From: Cardinalis cardinalis
Lineage: Eukaryota; Chordata; Aves; Passeriformes; Cardinalidae
Reading direction: 5' to 3'
Length of the DNA stretch: 64,000 nt
Assembly (NCBI GenBank): GCA_014549065.1
Contig: JACDOX010000084.1
Span: 1,398,215 to 1,462,214 of the forward strand
Each line of letters starts with the position of its first letter. Within the stretch, counting starts at the first letter, position 1. Below the pieces are notes generated by a model, which worked only from the letters and a program-made list of their open reading frames with translations, made no database searches and was not told the DNA's origin. This document shows, piece after piece, positions 63,631 through 64,000 of this stretch. The translations under genes were made by a program, and so were the position numbers.

Positions 63631-64000
63631 AGAAGCCCAGGCTCTGTAACTGAATTCAGTTATGTCAATTTTAACATTAAGTTACTAACAAACAAGCAAT
63701 CATGCTAAAGCACTGTTGAAGCAGGCTTTGTAGAGGATTAATTCTTTTCATTTACATTAGTTTTTCCACCACTTATTCAAAAGAAAAAAATTATTTTCAC
63801 CAGCAGTCTTTTTTAATGAGCACTTAAATTAACCCTGGGTGCTCTGCAAGTACTGAAGTCCTTGTAAAAGATACTCTTCACTCCAACACTGGACTCCCAC
63901 TCCTGGGAGCCATGAGTTTTTCATTAGTTGCTNACTTTTGAAACATCATGTCTCCTCTCTTGTCTCCTCCTTCAATATCCTGACAGGATAATGGGCAATA
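63631..64000. other. Non-coding right edge, nothing recognised
   Basis: AT-rich DNA with one N at 63933. Nothing recognised up to the window end. Confidence 0.5.

Noticed and set aside
1..64000. Prokaryotic operons, CRISPR arrays, phage or plasmid modules
   Set aside because: No gene packing, ribosome-binding sites, regularly spaced repeats or phage/plasmid gene families. The repeat content is avian.

Overview
The window reads as vertebrate nuclear DNA from a bird, most likely an oscine songbird. Two dispersed copies of a tRNA-Ile-derived SINE with a CR1-type 3' tail (47.7 and 56.4 kb) match what I recall of the songbird element TguSINE1. There is also an avian endogenous-retrovirus solo LTR (46.5-47.1 kb) and a decayed CR1 LINE endonuclease relic (17.0-17.4 kb). 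The sequence is AT-rich and CpG-poor, with no operon-like packing, ribosome-binding sites or dense long reading frames. All open frames are short (186 codons at most) and none could be tied to a known protein family with confidence.

Layout. 0-17 kb: unremarkable single-copy-like DNA with one A/C-rich tract, one TA/TG microsatellite, and one exon-like minus-strand frame near 0.4-0.7 kb that I could not identify. 17.0-18.5 kb: the CR1 endonuclease relic, followed about 0.5 kb later by a GC-richer island carrying a 183-codon frame. 20.1-20.4 kb: a second, smaller GC-richer island. 22-46 kb: long ordinary non-coding stretches with a few small tandem duplications. 46.5-51.2 kb: the most repeat-rich part, with a solo LTR flanked by an exact 5-bp target-site duplication, a SINE, a 234-bp A/C tract, a G6-AA-C6 inverted repeat and a CR1-type tail. 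51-64 kb: ordinary DNA with one more SINE and several A/C-rich tracts, nearly all with A on the + strand.

No complete gene, RNA gene, CRISPR array, operon or origin could be supported. The window is best read as intergenic or deep intronic DNA, so there are no genes acting together to describe. I found no convincing new biological system. The leads most worth checking are the CR1 relic with its adjoining GC-rich island, the abrupt rise in isolated N calls near 29 kb (possibly a heterozygosity boundary), the strand-biased A/C tracts, and the unidentified minus-strand frame at the left edge.
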